From positions 496,001 to 560,000 of the forward strand of contig NZ_PJRO01000001.1 in NCBI RefSeq assembly GCF_002858745.1: a DNA stretch of 64,000 nucleotides. Direction: 5' to 3'. The notes beneath the pieces were generated by a model. The model was not told the DNA's origin. It saw only the letters and a list, made by a program, of their open reading frames with translations, and searched no databases. Below, one piece after another: positions 16,613 to 25,239 of this stretch. Made by a program: the position numbers and the translations under genes. Each line of letters starts with the position of its first letter. Within the stretch, counting starts at the first letter, position 1. This DNA is from Mesorhizobium loti. Its GTDB lineage: Bacteria; Pseudomonadota; Alphaproteobacteria; Rhizobiales; Rhizobiaceae.

Positions 16613-17131
16613 TCAGGCTCGTTGCTGCCCACCACTGATGAAGGTGACCTTGCCCAATGGCACACCATTGTGGCGCAGGATGTCGTAGGCGGTGGTGACG
16701 TGAAAATAGAAGTTGGGCATGGCGAAATGCAGCAGATACTGCAGGCCGGGCATTGAAAGTTGCCGGCCGCCAAGCCGAAGCTCAACCGTCTTCTCCTCGG
16801 ACCCTGCGATGTCCTGCGCAGTGAACGTCGCCAGATAGTCCGTGGTACGGCCTATGCGGGCATGCAGATCGTCAAAAGTCTGCTCATCGTCCTCGAAGCG
16901 CGGCGCATCGCGGCCCGCCAGTCTCGAACTCGCGCCCTTGGCGTGATCGGTCGCGATCTGCACTTGTCTGGTCAGTGGATACATGTCCGGTGCAAGGCGG
17001 GCAAAAAGAAAGACTTCCGGGTCAATCTTGCGTTCCGTCGCATTCTGTTCGGCAGCGTTTAAAACGCCGGCTAACGCCTTCAGCCTGGCCTGAAACACCG
17101 CGACCGACGCGTCATACATGGATATAGCCAT
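16613..17131 (-). CDS. DUF1993 family protein
   Basis: The 172-residue soluble helical protein contains DPEVFLFARLAPDMYPLTRQVQIATDHAKG and a C-terminal FAMPNFYFHVTTAYDILRHNGVPLGK. Together these are typical of DUF1993, a DinB-like four-helix-bundle family without established activity. The ATG at 17131 (MAISMYDAS) is chosen because homologues begin here; the 25-residue extension is Arg-rich and improbable. It converges with the small gene ending at 16571. Confidence 0.82.
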   Translation of the reverse strand: MAISMYDASVAVFQARLKALAGVLNAAEQNATERKIDPEVFLFARLAPDMYPLTRQVQIATDHAKGASSRLAGRDAPRFEDDEQTFDDLHARIGRTTDYLATFTAQDIAGSEEKTVELRLGGRQLSMPGLQYLLHFAMPNFYFHVTTAYDILRHNGVPLGKVTFISGGQQRA

Positions 17132-17258
17132 GACCGTTTTCCCTGTTGCCCCGATCCAGACGTAGCGCCTTCGCTGACGATTCTTCAAGTGTCGCCAAGC
17201 CGTCACGCGCCTGCCTCATTCGACACCGATGCTGGCCGGGTCGAGTGGAGATTCTCCG

Positions 17259-18299
17259 ATGAAAAGTGCCCTTTTCGCCGCGACTGCAGCCATCGGCCTT
17301 GCCATCTTCGGTCAAGCCGCCAGCGCGGCCGAGCCACCCTATCTCGACGATCGCACGGATGCCGCCGCAGTCATTCGATCGCTCTACAACGCCATCAGCC
17401 GCCACGAATATGCGCGCGCCTGGGATTATTTCGGCGACACCAAGCCAGCCAAGGATTTCGACAGTTTCGCCAAAGGTTATGACGGCACCGAAGCGGTCGA
17501 AGTCGTGACCGGAAATGCAGGCAGCGAAGGGGCCGCCGGCTCCATCTATTACACCATTCCAGTCGCCATTCGTGCTGTCGACAAGGCTGGCAATGGCAAG
17601 GTCTTCGCCGGCTGCTACACGTTGCGGCAGGTCAATGCCGAGATCCAGGCGCCACCCTTCAGTCCTATCCGCATCGACAAAGGTGCACTGAAGCCTTCCG
17701 ACAAGGATTTCGGAGAGGCTTTACCGGAAAGCTGTGGCGACAGTCCTACAATTCCGAAAAAGGATGCGGAACTGGAGCAGGCAAAAAAAGCCTTTCTCGC
17801 CAGTTATGCCGGTGAATGCGATCCGGAAGGTCCCGGCGGGCGCCAGATCGGCGATCCCACGATCTACAACATCAGCTACAAGCCCTCCGACGATCAGCCG
17901 GACAAGACGGCGCGACTGTTCGAGTTCTTTTGCTCGATGGCCGCCTACAATGAAAGTTCGATCTACTACTTCTCGGATGCAGAGCAGAGCGTGAACCAGT
18001 TGCAGTTCGCCGTGCCCGAACTCGACATCCGTTACGAAAACGGCAACACCGAAGGCAAGGTCGAGCATGTCGGCATCATCGGGTTCCGCACTGTCGACCG
18101 GCTCATCAACGCCGGTTACGACGAGAATGCCCACACGCTTGTCTCCCACGACAAATGGCGCGGTGTCGGGGATGCTTCCTCGACCGGCACCTACCTGTTT
18201 CGCGACGGGAAGTTCGGACTGGTGCAGTTTGACGTCGACGCGTCCTATGACGGCGAAGTCAACCCTGAAACGGTGATCGACTACAACACCGCACCCTGA
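17259..18299 (+). CDS. Secreted DUF1176-like protein
   Basis: The 346-residue protein has a clear Sec signal peptide (MKSALFAATAAIGLAIFGQA, cleavage after ASA near residue 24). The mature part begins with a region on Ala-rich helices (AAAVIRSLYNAISRHEYARAWDYF) and contains CYTLRQV and a C-terminal beta-rich domain ending FRDGKFGLVQFDVDASYDGE. I place it with DUF1176-like periplasmic proteins with modest confidence; no catalytic motif is visible. Its TGA stop is followed without any gap by the stop of the convergent DUF1330 gene. Confidence 0.7.
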   Translation: MKSALFAATAAIGLAIFGQAASAAEPPYLDDRTDAAAVIRSLYNAISRHEYARAWDYFGDTKPAKDFDSFAKGYDGTEAVEVVTGNAGSEGAAGSIYYTIPVAIRAVDKAGNGKVFAGCYTLRQVNAEIQAPPFSPIRIDKGALKPSDKDFGEALPESCGDSPTIPKKDAELEQAKKAFLASYAGECDPEGPGGRQIGDPTIYNISYKPSDDQPDKTARLFEFFCSMAAYNESSIYYFSDAEQSVNQLQFAVPELDIRYENGNTEGKVEHVGIIGFRTVDRLINAGYDENAHTLVSHDKWRGVGDASSTGTYLFRDGKFGLVQFDVDASYDGEVNPETVIDYNTAP

Positions 18300-18719
18300 T
18301 CATTCTCCAAAAGTCGCGCCAGGCTCGCGCGGCGCCATCCGGATCAGCCTGGAATCCTCTACCGCCGCCTGCCGATGGATAACGGCTTTCTGATAGTCGG
18401 CATCCTTCACCATATCGACGAAAGCGGCAGCGGACGGATACTCGGCGATGAAGCAGATATCCCAGCGCTCTTCTTCCGGACCGATCAGCATCAGCCGGAA
18501 ATCACCACTCCAGGCAATGCGACCACCAACGCGGCTGAAGATCGGCCCACTTGCTCGCCCGTAGGCGGCGTAAGCTTCTGCACCGCTCGCATGACGACCG
18601 TCGGCATAGTTCGCCGTCTTGCGCAGGCGAATAAGGTTCAGCATATGAACGGGACCGGCATCAGGCAGGCGCCGGAAGTCACCGAAACGCTCGCGAGTTG
18701 GGTCGATGTGTCCGGTCAT
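18300..18719 (-). CDS. DUF1330 family protein
   Basis: The 139-residue dimeric alpha/beta-barrel-type protein has GPVHMLNLIRLRKTANYADG, then AYAAYGRASGPIFSRVGG and WDICFIAEYPSAAAFVDMVKD. This pattern is typical of DUF1330, structurally similar to antibiotic-biosynthesis monooxygenases. The function is unproved. It lies 10 bp downstream of the alpha/beta hydrolase on the same strand and is probably the last gene of the long minus-strand operon starting at 25062. Confidence 0.82.
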   Translation of the reverse strand: MTGHIDPTRERFGDFRRLPDAGPVHMLNLIRLRKTANYADGRHASGAEAYAAYGRASGPIFSRVGGRIAWSGDFRLMLIGPEEERWDICFIAEYPSAAAFVDMVKDADYQKAVIHRQAAVEDSRLIRMAPREPGATFGE

Positions 18720-18729
18720 GCCTGCCTCC

Positions 18730-19647
18730 TCATTTGCGCGACAGCATCCAGTTCAGCGTTTCGCGCCAGTCTGTCATGCGGATTGGCGTGCCATGCGTTC
18801 CTGTTTCAAAACGCACGAAGCGGGTCGGATAAGACTTTGACCTGGCAAGGATCGAACGGAAGAACGCTTCCTGGTTTTCAACGGGAAAGACCGGATCCTT
18901 GCTGCCCTGCCCAAAAAACACCGGCACGTGCCGCTTGAAGGCGGGACTGGCGAAGAAGCTCTCGTCCCATAATGACCCTAGCAACAGCAGCCCATCGATA
19001 CGATTTCCGGTGTCCGCACGGCCCGCCAGTTTCCAGCACAGTGCCCCGCCCATCGAGCCGCAGGCCACGAAGATTTTCGCGCCCGGCGAGCGCTCGGCAT
19101 AATAACCGATCAACGCCGCCACCTGCCCGGCGCCCTTGTCTCCGAAATCGGTGAAATCCGGCGACAGATAGAGCCCGCCATTGTTGGCCATCAGGTTCTT
19201 GAGACGGTTGAAATTGCCGCCGAAGGTGAAATCGTCCACGCCTTGCTTGCGGCTGCCGCCTTGCCCGTGCAGGTAGAGCACGATGACTGCGGCTCCATCC
19301 GTCTTGCCGACCGCAATATGGCGCAGCGTACCGGCATCGGTTTTCAGCGCCAGGTCCTGCTGCACGCTGCGCACATCGGTCGACGTGTATTGGGGATGTA
19401 CGCGTCGTTCCGGTACGGCGTCGCGCTCGTTGATGTCGCGCATCTCGCGATAGTCGACCACGCGGTAGACATCCCCCTTCTCGGCGGAAAGAATGCCCGG
19501 ATAGGCAAACAACGTATCCTTGAAGGGCTTCAGCGTTTGCGCTTCGGCGAAAACCACTGTCGAGGCAGATAACAGCAGAAGCGCCAGCGGAAAGCGAAGA
19601 TACCGCGCAAGACCTGATGTGAAAGAAGGGAAGACCGTCGTGTTCAT
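18730..19647 (-). CDS. Exported alpha/beta hydrolase
   Basis: The 305-residue protein has an N-terminal hydrophobic segment (YLRFPLALLLLSASTVVFA) ending in AEA, a probable signal peptide. The oxyanion-hole region is LYLHGQGGSR. The nucleophile elbow is ACGSMGGALCW (G-x-S-x-G) and the catalytic His is probably in ETGTHGTP. The fold resembles esterases or phospholipases, with unknown substrate. It follows the MobA-fusion gene by 32 bp and may be transcribed with the molybdoenzyme maturation operon, although the functional link is unclear. Confidence 0.78.
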   Translation of the reverse strand: MNTTVFPSFTSGLARYLRFPLALLLLSASTVVFAEAQTLKPFKDTLFAYPGILSAEKGDVYRVVDYREMRDINERDAVPERRVHPQYTSTDVRSVQQDLALKTDAGTLRHIAVGKTDGAAVIVLYLHGQGGSRKQGVDDFTFGGNFNRLKNLMANNGGLYLSPDFTDFGDKGAGQVAALIGYYAERSPGAKIFVACGSMGGALCWKLAGRADTGNRIDGLLLLGSLWDESFFASPAFKRHVPVFFGQGSKDPVFPVENQEAFFRSILARSKSYPTRFVRFETGTHGTPIRMTDWRETLNWMLSRK

Positions 19648-19679
19648 GCGAAAGGGTTGCTTTGCTGCGGGCCCTCTTG

Positions 19680-21302
19680 TCAATCCTGCAACACGCCGCC
19701 TGCATCGGCCAGCGCCTCGCGCGTGTCAACGTCGACGAAGGCACCCGCACCGATCTCGACGTCGATGACGTCCAGTCCCTCCGCTTCGACCAGATGGCGC
19801 GCGCCGGTATCGCCCTCCAGATGACTGACGGCGTCGAACAGAGAACGCGGCAGAAGCACGGGATTGCCCCGCCGTCCAGCATGCGAGGCACGCACCACCG
19901 AATGGCCCCCGGAGGCGCGGAAGGCGTCGATCAGCCGGTCAAGGTCGGTTGACGAAACACCAGGCATGTCGCCCAGCACCACCAGCACTCCGGCTGCATC
20001 ATCTGCGAGCGCGGAGACCCCGGCCTTCAGTGATGTCGACAGTCCTTCAGCGAAATGCGGATTTTCGGCATAAGCCACTCGAAGACCCGAGAGCGCGTTT
20101 TTCACCCGCTCGCCCTGATGGCCGGTGACCACGATGACACCGTCTGCCTTCGAGGCCAGTGCCCGCTCCGCGCTCAGTCGCGCCAGTGGCTTGCCACCGA
20201 ACAGCGCGAGCAGTTTGTTCGGCCCGCCCATACGGCTGGAGCGGCCTGCCGCCAGCAGTACGACCGGAACTTTCGGTCCCCTCGCACCGCCTTTGACGGA
20301 GGCAAGCTCGCGTGGTTGCGGCCGGGTCGGGATCTCCATCAACAACCCGCCCACGCCCATGCCGGCGATATCCTCGTTGGTCACCGGAATGCCGGTGACC
20401 AGCCGATCCAACACCCAGTCGAAGCCATTCAGCTTCGGGCTGCGCGCGCAGCCTGGCGCACCGAGCACCGGTTTGCCCTGCCGCTCGCCGAGCACGAAAA
20501 GGTTACCGGGGTCGACCGGCATGCCGGAGCGATGGACGATGCCGCCGGAAGCATTGATGGCCGCGGGGATGACGTCCTCATTCGGGTCGCTCATCGCCGA
20601 AGCTCCGAACACCAGTACCATGTCACTGTTAGCGGCCAGTTGCTCGATGGCCCGAGCGACATCCGGCGCGGCGTGCGGCGTGCGGATCTCGCCCGAGATC
20701 GTACTGCCGGTACGCCCCAGGCGTTCCTCGGTGACCTGGAGGGTCTTGTCCAGCACGCTGCTCTTGATCGAGGGCAGTATGGTTTGCACCACACCCACCC
20801 TGAATGGCTTGTAGGGATGCATACGGAAGGCTTCCCGACCGCGCCCCAGCTCCAGCGCACGCTTCAGCACGCCTTCCCGAACGGCAAAGGGGATGATCTT
20901 GATCGTCGCCACCATCTGCCCCTCCACCATCGGCGCAAAGGGCGGCATGGTGGCAATGGTGATGTCGGGATCGACCAGGTTGATGGAATCGATAAGTTGC
21001 CTGTCGACCGTGAAGACGCCGGAAACGGTGGCATGAAGGTTGACGCGGCCAGTGGTGGCGGGTTTCGCCTCAATACCGGCGAAAGAAAGTTCCAAAGCCA
21101 ACCGTTCGGCCGCGGCATTCTCCTCGATGTCATCGGCGGCAAGCACCGCGACGATGACGTCTGTCAGGCCGGCGTCACGCATTGCAGCAATGTCTTCAGC
21201 GGAGAGCACGCGCGCCTTGCGCAAGCGCTTGTCGCCGACCACCGTCGAATGCGCCAGGATAGCGCCTTCGGCTTCCTCCAGCGGCACCGGACCAAATTTC
21301 AC
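19680..21302 (-). CDS. Molybdopterin-binding / MobA-like nucleotidyltransferase fusion
   Basis: The 540-residue two-domain protein carries a MoeA/MogA-like molybdopterin-binding domain at residues ~1-330 (VFGASAMSDPNEDVIPAAI, GCARSPKLNGFDWVLDRL). Residues ~345-535 form a MobA/MocA NTP-transferase (VVLLAAGRSSRMGGPNKLL, with the G-x-G-x-R-x-G-type loop, then LVVLGDMPGV). Such fusions finish the molybdenum cofactor as cytosine dinucleotide for xanthine-dehydrogenase-family enzymes. The start is GTG at 21302, overlapping the upstream xdhC-type gene as GTGA, which supports obligatory co-expression. Confidence 0.9.
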   Translation of the reverse strand: MKFGPVPLEEAEGAILAHSTVVGDKRLRKARVLSAEDIAAMRDAGLTDVIVAVLAADDIEENAAAERLALELSFAGIEAKPATTGRVNLHATVSGVFTVDRQLIDSINLVDPDITIATMPPFAPMVEGQMVATIKIIPFAVREGVLKRALELGRGREAFRMHPYKPFRVGVVQTILPSIKSSVLDKTLQVTEERLGRTGSTISGEIRTPHAAPDVARAIEQLAANSDMVLVFGASAMSDPNEDVIPAAINASGGIVHRSGMPVDPGNLFVLGERQGKPVLGAPGCARSPKLNGFDWVLDRLVTGIPVTNEDIAGMGVGGLLMEIPTRPQPRELASVKGGARGPKVPVVLLAAGRSSRMGGPNKLLALFGGKPLARLSAERALASKADGVIVVTGHQGERVKNALSGLRVAYAENPHFAEGLSTSLKAGVSALADDAAGVLVVLGDMPGVSSTDLDRLIDAFRASGGHSVVRASHAGRRGNPVLLPRSLFDAVSHLEGDTGARHLVEAEGLDVIDVEIGAGAFVDVDTREALADAGGVLQD

Positions 21303-22003
21303 GCCGCTTTGCCCTTGCGTTGAAGGCCGCGCGAGCGGAAAGCGTTGATCACCTCGGCCAACACCGCCACCGCAATCTCGGCCGGGCTCGCCGCGCCGAT
21401 GTCGACGCCGATCGGCGAATGGATGCGTGCAATGTCGTCCGCACCAACGCCCAACGCCAGCAGGCGTTCGACCCGCTTGGCGTGCGTCTTGCGGCTGCCG
21501 AGCGCGCCGACATAGAAGCAGCGTGCATCAAGGGCTGCCTTCAGTGCGAAATCGTCGATCTTGGGATCATGGGTGACGGCGGCGAGCGCGGTGTAGCCAT
21601 CGAGCGGTTGCCGCGCCAGGACATCCTGTGGCCATTCGGCATGGAGGGGCATGTCGGGAAAGCGATCCGGAGTGGCAAAAGCGGTACGCGGATCGACTAT
21701 TTCGACCGGGTAGCCGGCGATCCTGGCCATCGGCGCAAGCGCCTGGCTGATATGGACGGCACCGATCACCACCAGGCGCGGCTGCGGCAGATGAGCATTG
21801 AGGAAGAAGCTGCGGCCCTCAGTCTCGACGGAACCGGAAAGTCCGGTGCGGAAGGCCCGTTCAATGGCAGCACCGAGGTCTCCGGCGACCGTATCGCCCT
21901 CGCGCACGACACGGTCGCGCCCGTCACCAAGGTCGGTCACCAGAACCGCGGCGCGGCGTGCGCGACGCTCGGCGTTCAACGTCTTGAGAACATAGGGATC
22001 CAT
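21299..22003 (-). CDS. XdhC C-terminal (Rossmann) domain protein
   Basis: The 234-residue protein corresponds to the C-terminal half of XdhC. A linker region is followed by a Rossmann domain, LVVIGAVHISQALAPMARIAGY, then TALAAVTHDPKIDDFALKAAL and FYVGALGSRKTHAKRVERLL, ending with GASPAEIAVAVLAEV-like sequence. XdhC binds and inserts the sulfurated Mo cofactor into xanthine-dehydrogenase-type enzymes. Here the N-terminal domain is encoded by the separate gene 13 bp upstream (22016-22354), so the two probably form a complex equivalent to one XdhC. Confidence 0.88.
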   Translation of the reverse strand: MDPYVLKTLNAERRARRAAVLVTDLGDGRDRVVREGDTVAGDLGAAIERAFRTGLSGSVETEGRSFFLNAHLPQPRLVVIGAVHISQALAPMARIAGYPVEIVDPRTAFATPDRFPDMPLHAEWPQDVLARQPLDGYTALAAVTHDPKIDDFALKAALDARCFYVGALGSRKTHAKRVERLLALGVGADDIARIHSPIGVDIGAASPAEIAVAVLAEVINAFRSRGLQRKGKAA

Positions 22004-22015
22004 GTTGCCCTGTTC

Positions 22016-22354
22016 CTACCCTAGCCGTTCGACATAAACCTTGATGCGCCCGCCACAGGACAGGCCAACCTGCCATGCCGTTTCGTCCGCGACACCGAAT
22101 TCAAGCATTCTTGCCTTGCCGGAACCGATGACGTCCAGCGCTTCTGCCACCACCGCCCCTTCGACGCAGCCGCCGGAAACCGAGCCCTGGAAATTGCCCT
22201 CCGCATCGATCACCAGATGGCTGCCGGCCTGGCGCGGTGCCGACCCCCAGGTTTCGACAACCGTGGCGATGGCGACATCCTTGCCATTCTTCATCCAGTC
22301 TTCCGCAATGAGCAACGGATCGCGGACCTCGTCGAGATAGGCGCTGTTCAACAT
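22016..22354 (-). CDS. XdhC N-terminal (XdhC/CoxI) domain protein
   Basis: The 112-residue protein is the XdhC_CoxI domain alone. ATVVETWGSAPRQAGSHLVID leads into GSVSGGCVEGAVVAEAL and ends LSCGGRIKVYVERLG. The conserved Cys in GGCVEG and in SCGG are present. The ATG at 22354 is chosen because GGAGGA lies at proper distance; ATGs at 22360 and 22372 overlap or precede that site. It lies directly upstream of the C-terminal-half gene. The two-gene arrangement resembles CoxI/CoxF of CO dehydrogenase clusters. Confidence 0.88.
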   Translation of the reverse strand: MLNSAYLDEVRDPLLIAEDWMKNGKDVAIATVVETWGSAPRQAGSHLVIDAEGNFQGSVSGGCVEGAVVAEALDVIGSGKARMLEFGVADETAWQVGLSCGGRIKVYVERLG

Positions 22355-22374
22355 GGCCATTCCTCCAGACATAG

Positions 22375-23604
22375 CTAGGCAGCCCTTGCCGCGACGGTAT
22401 CGAGCCAGCGGCGCGGGTCGTTCTCGCGCATCGGGCTACGGCCGAGCGACACGCAAAGATCGGCAAGCGCGTTCAGATTGTGCACCGGTCGGAACTCGTC
22501 GACATGCGGCAGCATCGCCCGTACGCCGCGCGCACGCGCCTCGAAACCGTCGAAGCGCAACAACGGGTTCAGCCAGATCAGCCGCCGGCAGGACTTGTGC
22601 AGACGTTCCATTTCGCTTGCAAGACCGTCGACATGATCGCGCTCCAGCCCGTCGGTGATCAAAAGCACCACGGCACCCTGCCCCAGCACACGCCGCGACC
22701 AGAGCCGGTTGAACTCGGCAAGCGTCTCGCCGATGCGGGTGCCACCCGACCAGTCTCGCACGGCAGTGGAGGCATCGGCCAGCGCCTGGTCCGGATCGCG
22801 GTGTCGCATCTGGCGCGTCAGATTGGTAAGCCGCGTGCCGAACACGAAGGCATGGACCCGCTGGCGCTTCTCCGTCAACGCATGCAGGAAATGCAGGAAG
22901 ATGCGCGTGTACTGGCTCATCGAGCCGGAAATATCGGCCAGCACCACCAGCGGCGGATGAATTTCACGCGGCGACCGGAATTTCGGCAGGATCAGCGCCC
23001 CACCAGTACGCGCCGATGCCCGCATCATGGCGCGCGGATCGATGCGCCGGCCCGACGCGTCCGCCTTGAAACGCCGCGTTGTCACCATGTCGAACGGCAA
23101 CCGCAATTCCGAAATCGCCCTGCGCGCATCGGTGAGCTCGGCAGCGCTCATCTGCGCGAAATCCTTACCGCGCAGCACCTCGTTGCCGGAAACAGTGAAG
23201 CGTGCATCGATTTCGATATCCGGAATCTCGCGCGGCGGCGCCGCATTCTGATGTCCTTCGAACATCGCGTCGCTGACGCGGCTCTCGGCAGCGCGCGGCT
23301 TCTGCCGTTCGCGATTCTCCAGCGCCACAGGCGAGAACATGGCGAGCAGCTTCTCGACGAGCTCGCGCGATTTCCAGAACAGGCGGAATGCCTCGTCGAA
23401 GGTGGCATGGTCCTCGTGGCGTGTGACGAGCACCGCATGCAGGGTCCAGTAGAAGTCATCGCGGCTGCCGATGCCGGCCGTGAGTACCGCCTCGATGGCA
23501 TCCTTCACCGACGCGGGTCCAACCCGCATGCCTGCCTTGCGCAGCGCACGCGCGAAATAGACGATGTTGTCAGCGATCCGGCCTTCCGGCTGGCTGCCCG
23601 TCAT
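22375..23604 (-). CDS. CoxE-like VWA-domain protein
   Basis: The 409-residue VWA protein of the CoxE group begins with a helical region (IVYFARALRKAGMRVGPASV). In the C-terminal half it has VVLADISGSMSQYTRIFLHFLHAL with the metal-ion-dependent adhesion site DxSxS, followed by TDGLERDH. With its MoxR partner (CoxD) it forms a chaperone pair acting on molybdenum hydroxylases such as aerobic CO dehydrogenase. It begins 6 bp after the coxD-like gene. No structural Mo-hydroxylase genes are present in the window. Confidence 0.9.
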   Translation of the reverse strand: MTGSQPEGRIADNIVYFARALRKAGMRVGPASVKDAIEAVLTAGIGSRDDFYWTLHAVLVTRHEDHATFDEAFRLFWKSRELVEKLLAMFSPVALENRERQKPRAAESRVSDAMFEGHQNAAPPREIPDIEIDARFTVSGNEVLRGKDFAQMSAAELTDARRAISELRLPFDMVTTRRFKADASGRRIDPRAMMRASARTGGALILPKFRSPREIHPPLVVLADISGSMSQYTRIFLHFLHALTEKRQRVHAFVFGTRLTNLTRQMRHRDPDQALADASTAVRDWSGGTRIGETLAEFNRLWSRRVLGQGAVVLLITDGLERDHVDGLASEMERLHKSCRRLIWLNPLLRFDGFEARARGVRAMLPHVDEFRPVHNLNALADLCVSLGRSPMRENDPRRWLDTVAARAA

Positions 23605-23610
23605 TTTAAC

Positions 23611-24543
23611 CTACTCCGCCGCCGAGGCGAGTTCCGCCTGGACCTCCTGGAGAATGCGTCGCCCTTCGCCCTGTTCGATACGGGCGATGTCGTCCTGGTA
23701 CTTCAACAGAACGCCGATCGTGTCGGACACGGTTTCCGGATCAAGCGCCACTTTATCGAGTTCAGTCAACGCGCCAGCCCAGTCGATGGTTTCCGCGACG
23801 CCCGGCGCCTTGAACAACTCGATCTGCCTCAGCTTCTGGATGAAGCCGACGACCTCGGCTGACAGGCGCCTGTTGGCCCCCGGAACCCTGCGCCTGACGA
23901 TCTCCAGCTCGCGCGCCGCATTCGGATAGTCGACCCAATGGTAAAGGCAGCGGCGTTTCAGGGCGTCATGGATTTCACGCGTGCGGTTGGTGGTGATGAT
24001 GACGATCGGCGGTTCTTCCGCCTTGATCGTACCGAGTTCAGGTACTGTCACCTGGAAGTCGGATAAGATCTCAAGCAGGAATGCTTCGAAGGCCTCGTCA
24101 GTGCGGTCGAGTTCGTCGATCAGGAAGACAGGAGCGGCCCCTTCCTTGCCAGTCAGTGCATCAAGAACAGGGCGGCGGATCAGATACTTTTCCGAGAAGA
24201 CGTTGCGTTCCATGGTCGAGCGCTCGACCTTGCCAGACGCCTCTTCCATGCGGATTTCGATCATCTGGGCAGCATAATTCCACTCATAGACAGCCGAGGA
24301 AACGTCGAGCCCTTCGTAGCACTGCAGGCGGATCAAGCGCCGGCCAAGCGCCGACGCCAGCACCTTGGCGATTTCGGTCTTGCCGACGCCGGCTTCGCCT
24401 TCGAGGAACAGCGGCCGCTTCATGCGAAGCGACAGGAAGAGCACCGTCGCCAGCGACCGGTCGGCCACATAGTCCGCGCCGGTCAGGAGATCGAGCGTTT
24501 CGTCGATCGTCGCCGGCACGGGGCGCGGTTTCAGCTCGATCAT
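23611..24543 (-). CDS. MoxR-family AAA ATPase (CoxD-like)
   Basis: The 310-residue AAA+ ATPase has Walker A GEAGVGKTE, Walker B VFLIDELDR, sensor IVIITTNRTREIHDALKRRC and a C-terminal lid domain. Within the MoxR family the CoxD branch pairs with CoxE, the next gene here, to promote assembly of the Mo active site of CO-dehydrogenase-like enzymes. It is the second gene of the operon headed by a flavin reductase. Confidence 0.92.
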   Translation of the reverse strand: MIELKPRPVPATIDETLDLLTGADYVADRSLATVLFLSLRMKRPLFLEGEAGVGKTEIAKVLASALGRRLIRLQCYEGLDVSSAVYEWNYAAQMIEIRMEEASGKVERSTMERNVFSEKYLIRRPVLDALTGKEGAAPVFLIDELDRTDEAFEAFLLEILSDFQVTVPELGTIKAEEPPIVIITTNRTREIHDALKRRCLYHWVDYPNAARELEIVRRRVPGANRRLSAEVVGFIQKLRQIELFKAPGVAETIDWAGALTELDKVALDPETVSDTIGVLLKYQDDIARIEQGEGRRILQEVQAELASAAE

Positions 24544-24567
24544 TCTGGCTCCGTGAATGCCCGCGAC

Positions 24568-25062
24568 CTAGTCCTGCAGGATGCGGTAGCCGCGGTTGTG
24601 ATAGATAAGCGGCTCCAAATTATCGCCGATGCGCAGACCTGTCACCTTGCCAAAAAGCACACGATGGGTGGCCAAGTCCTTAGTATCGAAGAGTTCACAG
24701 TCAAAAACCGCAAGCGCATCCGACAGCGTCGGAGCGCCGGTCGAGATCGTGTCCCATTGCCCGAGAGCAAAGCGTTCCTCGACCGACAGGCCGGTTATGC
24801 CCGAAAAGCCAGCCGACAATGATTGGTGGTGCGAGGACAGCGTGTTCAGCGCGAAATTGCCGTTCTGGATGAAGGCCTCGTTCTTCGGATTGACGCGATT
24901 GAGACACACCAGAACCATCGGCGGCGTGTCCGACACCGAACAGGCAGCAATGACGGTCGCGCCCCGTCTGCCGGCCACACCATCGGTGGTGATCACGTGA
25001 ACATGGCCAGCGAAATGGCTCATCGCGTCGCGATAGGCCTGCGGCTCGACATCATTCTTCAT
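24568..25062 (-). CDS. Flavin reductase family protein (RutF/HpaC-like)
   Basis: The 164-residue split-barrel flavin-binding protein starts at MKNDVEPQAYRDAMSHFAGH. VITTDGVAGRRGATVIAACSVSDTPPMVLVCLN, NGNFALNTLSS and the C-terminal HNRGYRILQD match the flavin reductase (FMN/FAD:NADH) family. It would supply reduced flavin to a monooxygenase; none is adjacent. The ATG at 25062 fits family length; the longer reading upstream is not supported. It is 24 bp before the CoxD-like gene and is probably the first gene of that operon. Confidence 0.87.
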   Translation of the reverse strand: MKNDVEPQAYRDAMSHFAGHVHVITTDGVAGRRGATVIAACSVSDTPPMVLVCLNRVNPKNEAFIQNGNFALNTLSSHHQSLSAGFSGITGLSVEERFALGQWDTISTGAPTLSDALAVFDCELFDTKDLATHRVLFGKVTGLRIGDNLEPLIYHNRGYRILQD

Positions 25063-25239
25063 CAACACGGGCGATTTTCCAGACACCAAACCCCTATCGC
25101 TATATATGGCCGTATCCCGCGCACCACAAGCGAAGTGGTTGATGCGGCCACCGAAATTGCCTTGTTGCACCAAGACCGGGCAGCCTTTAGGTCTGGGTCG
25201 AAGCCGGTTTGGAAACCGATGGGGAGACAGTTTATCGGT

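Noticed and set aside
20055..23862. Two long plus-strand frames opposite the XdhC/CoxE genes
   Set aside because: They mirror conserved minus-strand genes and have no domain similarity.
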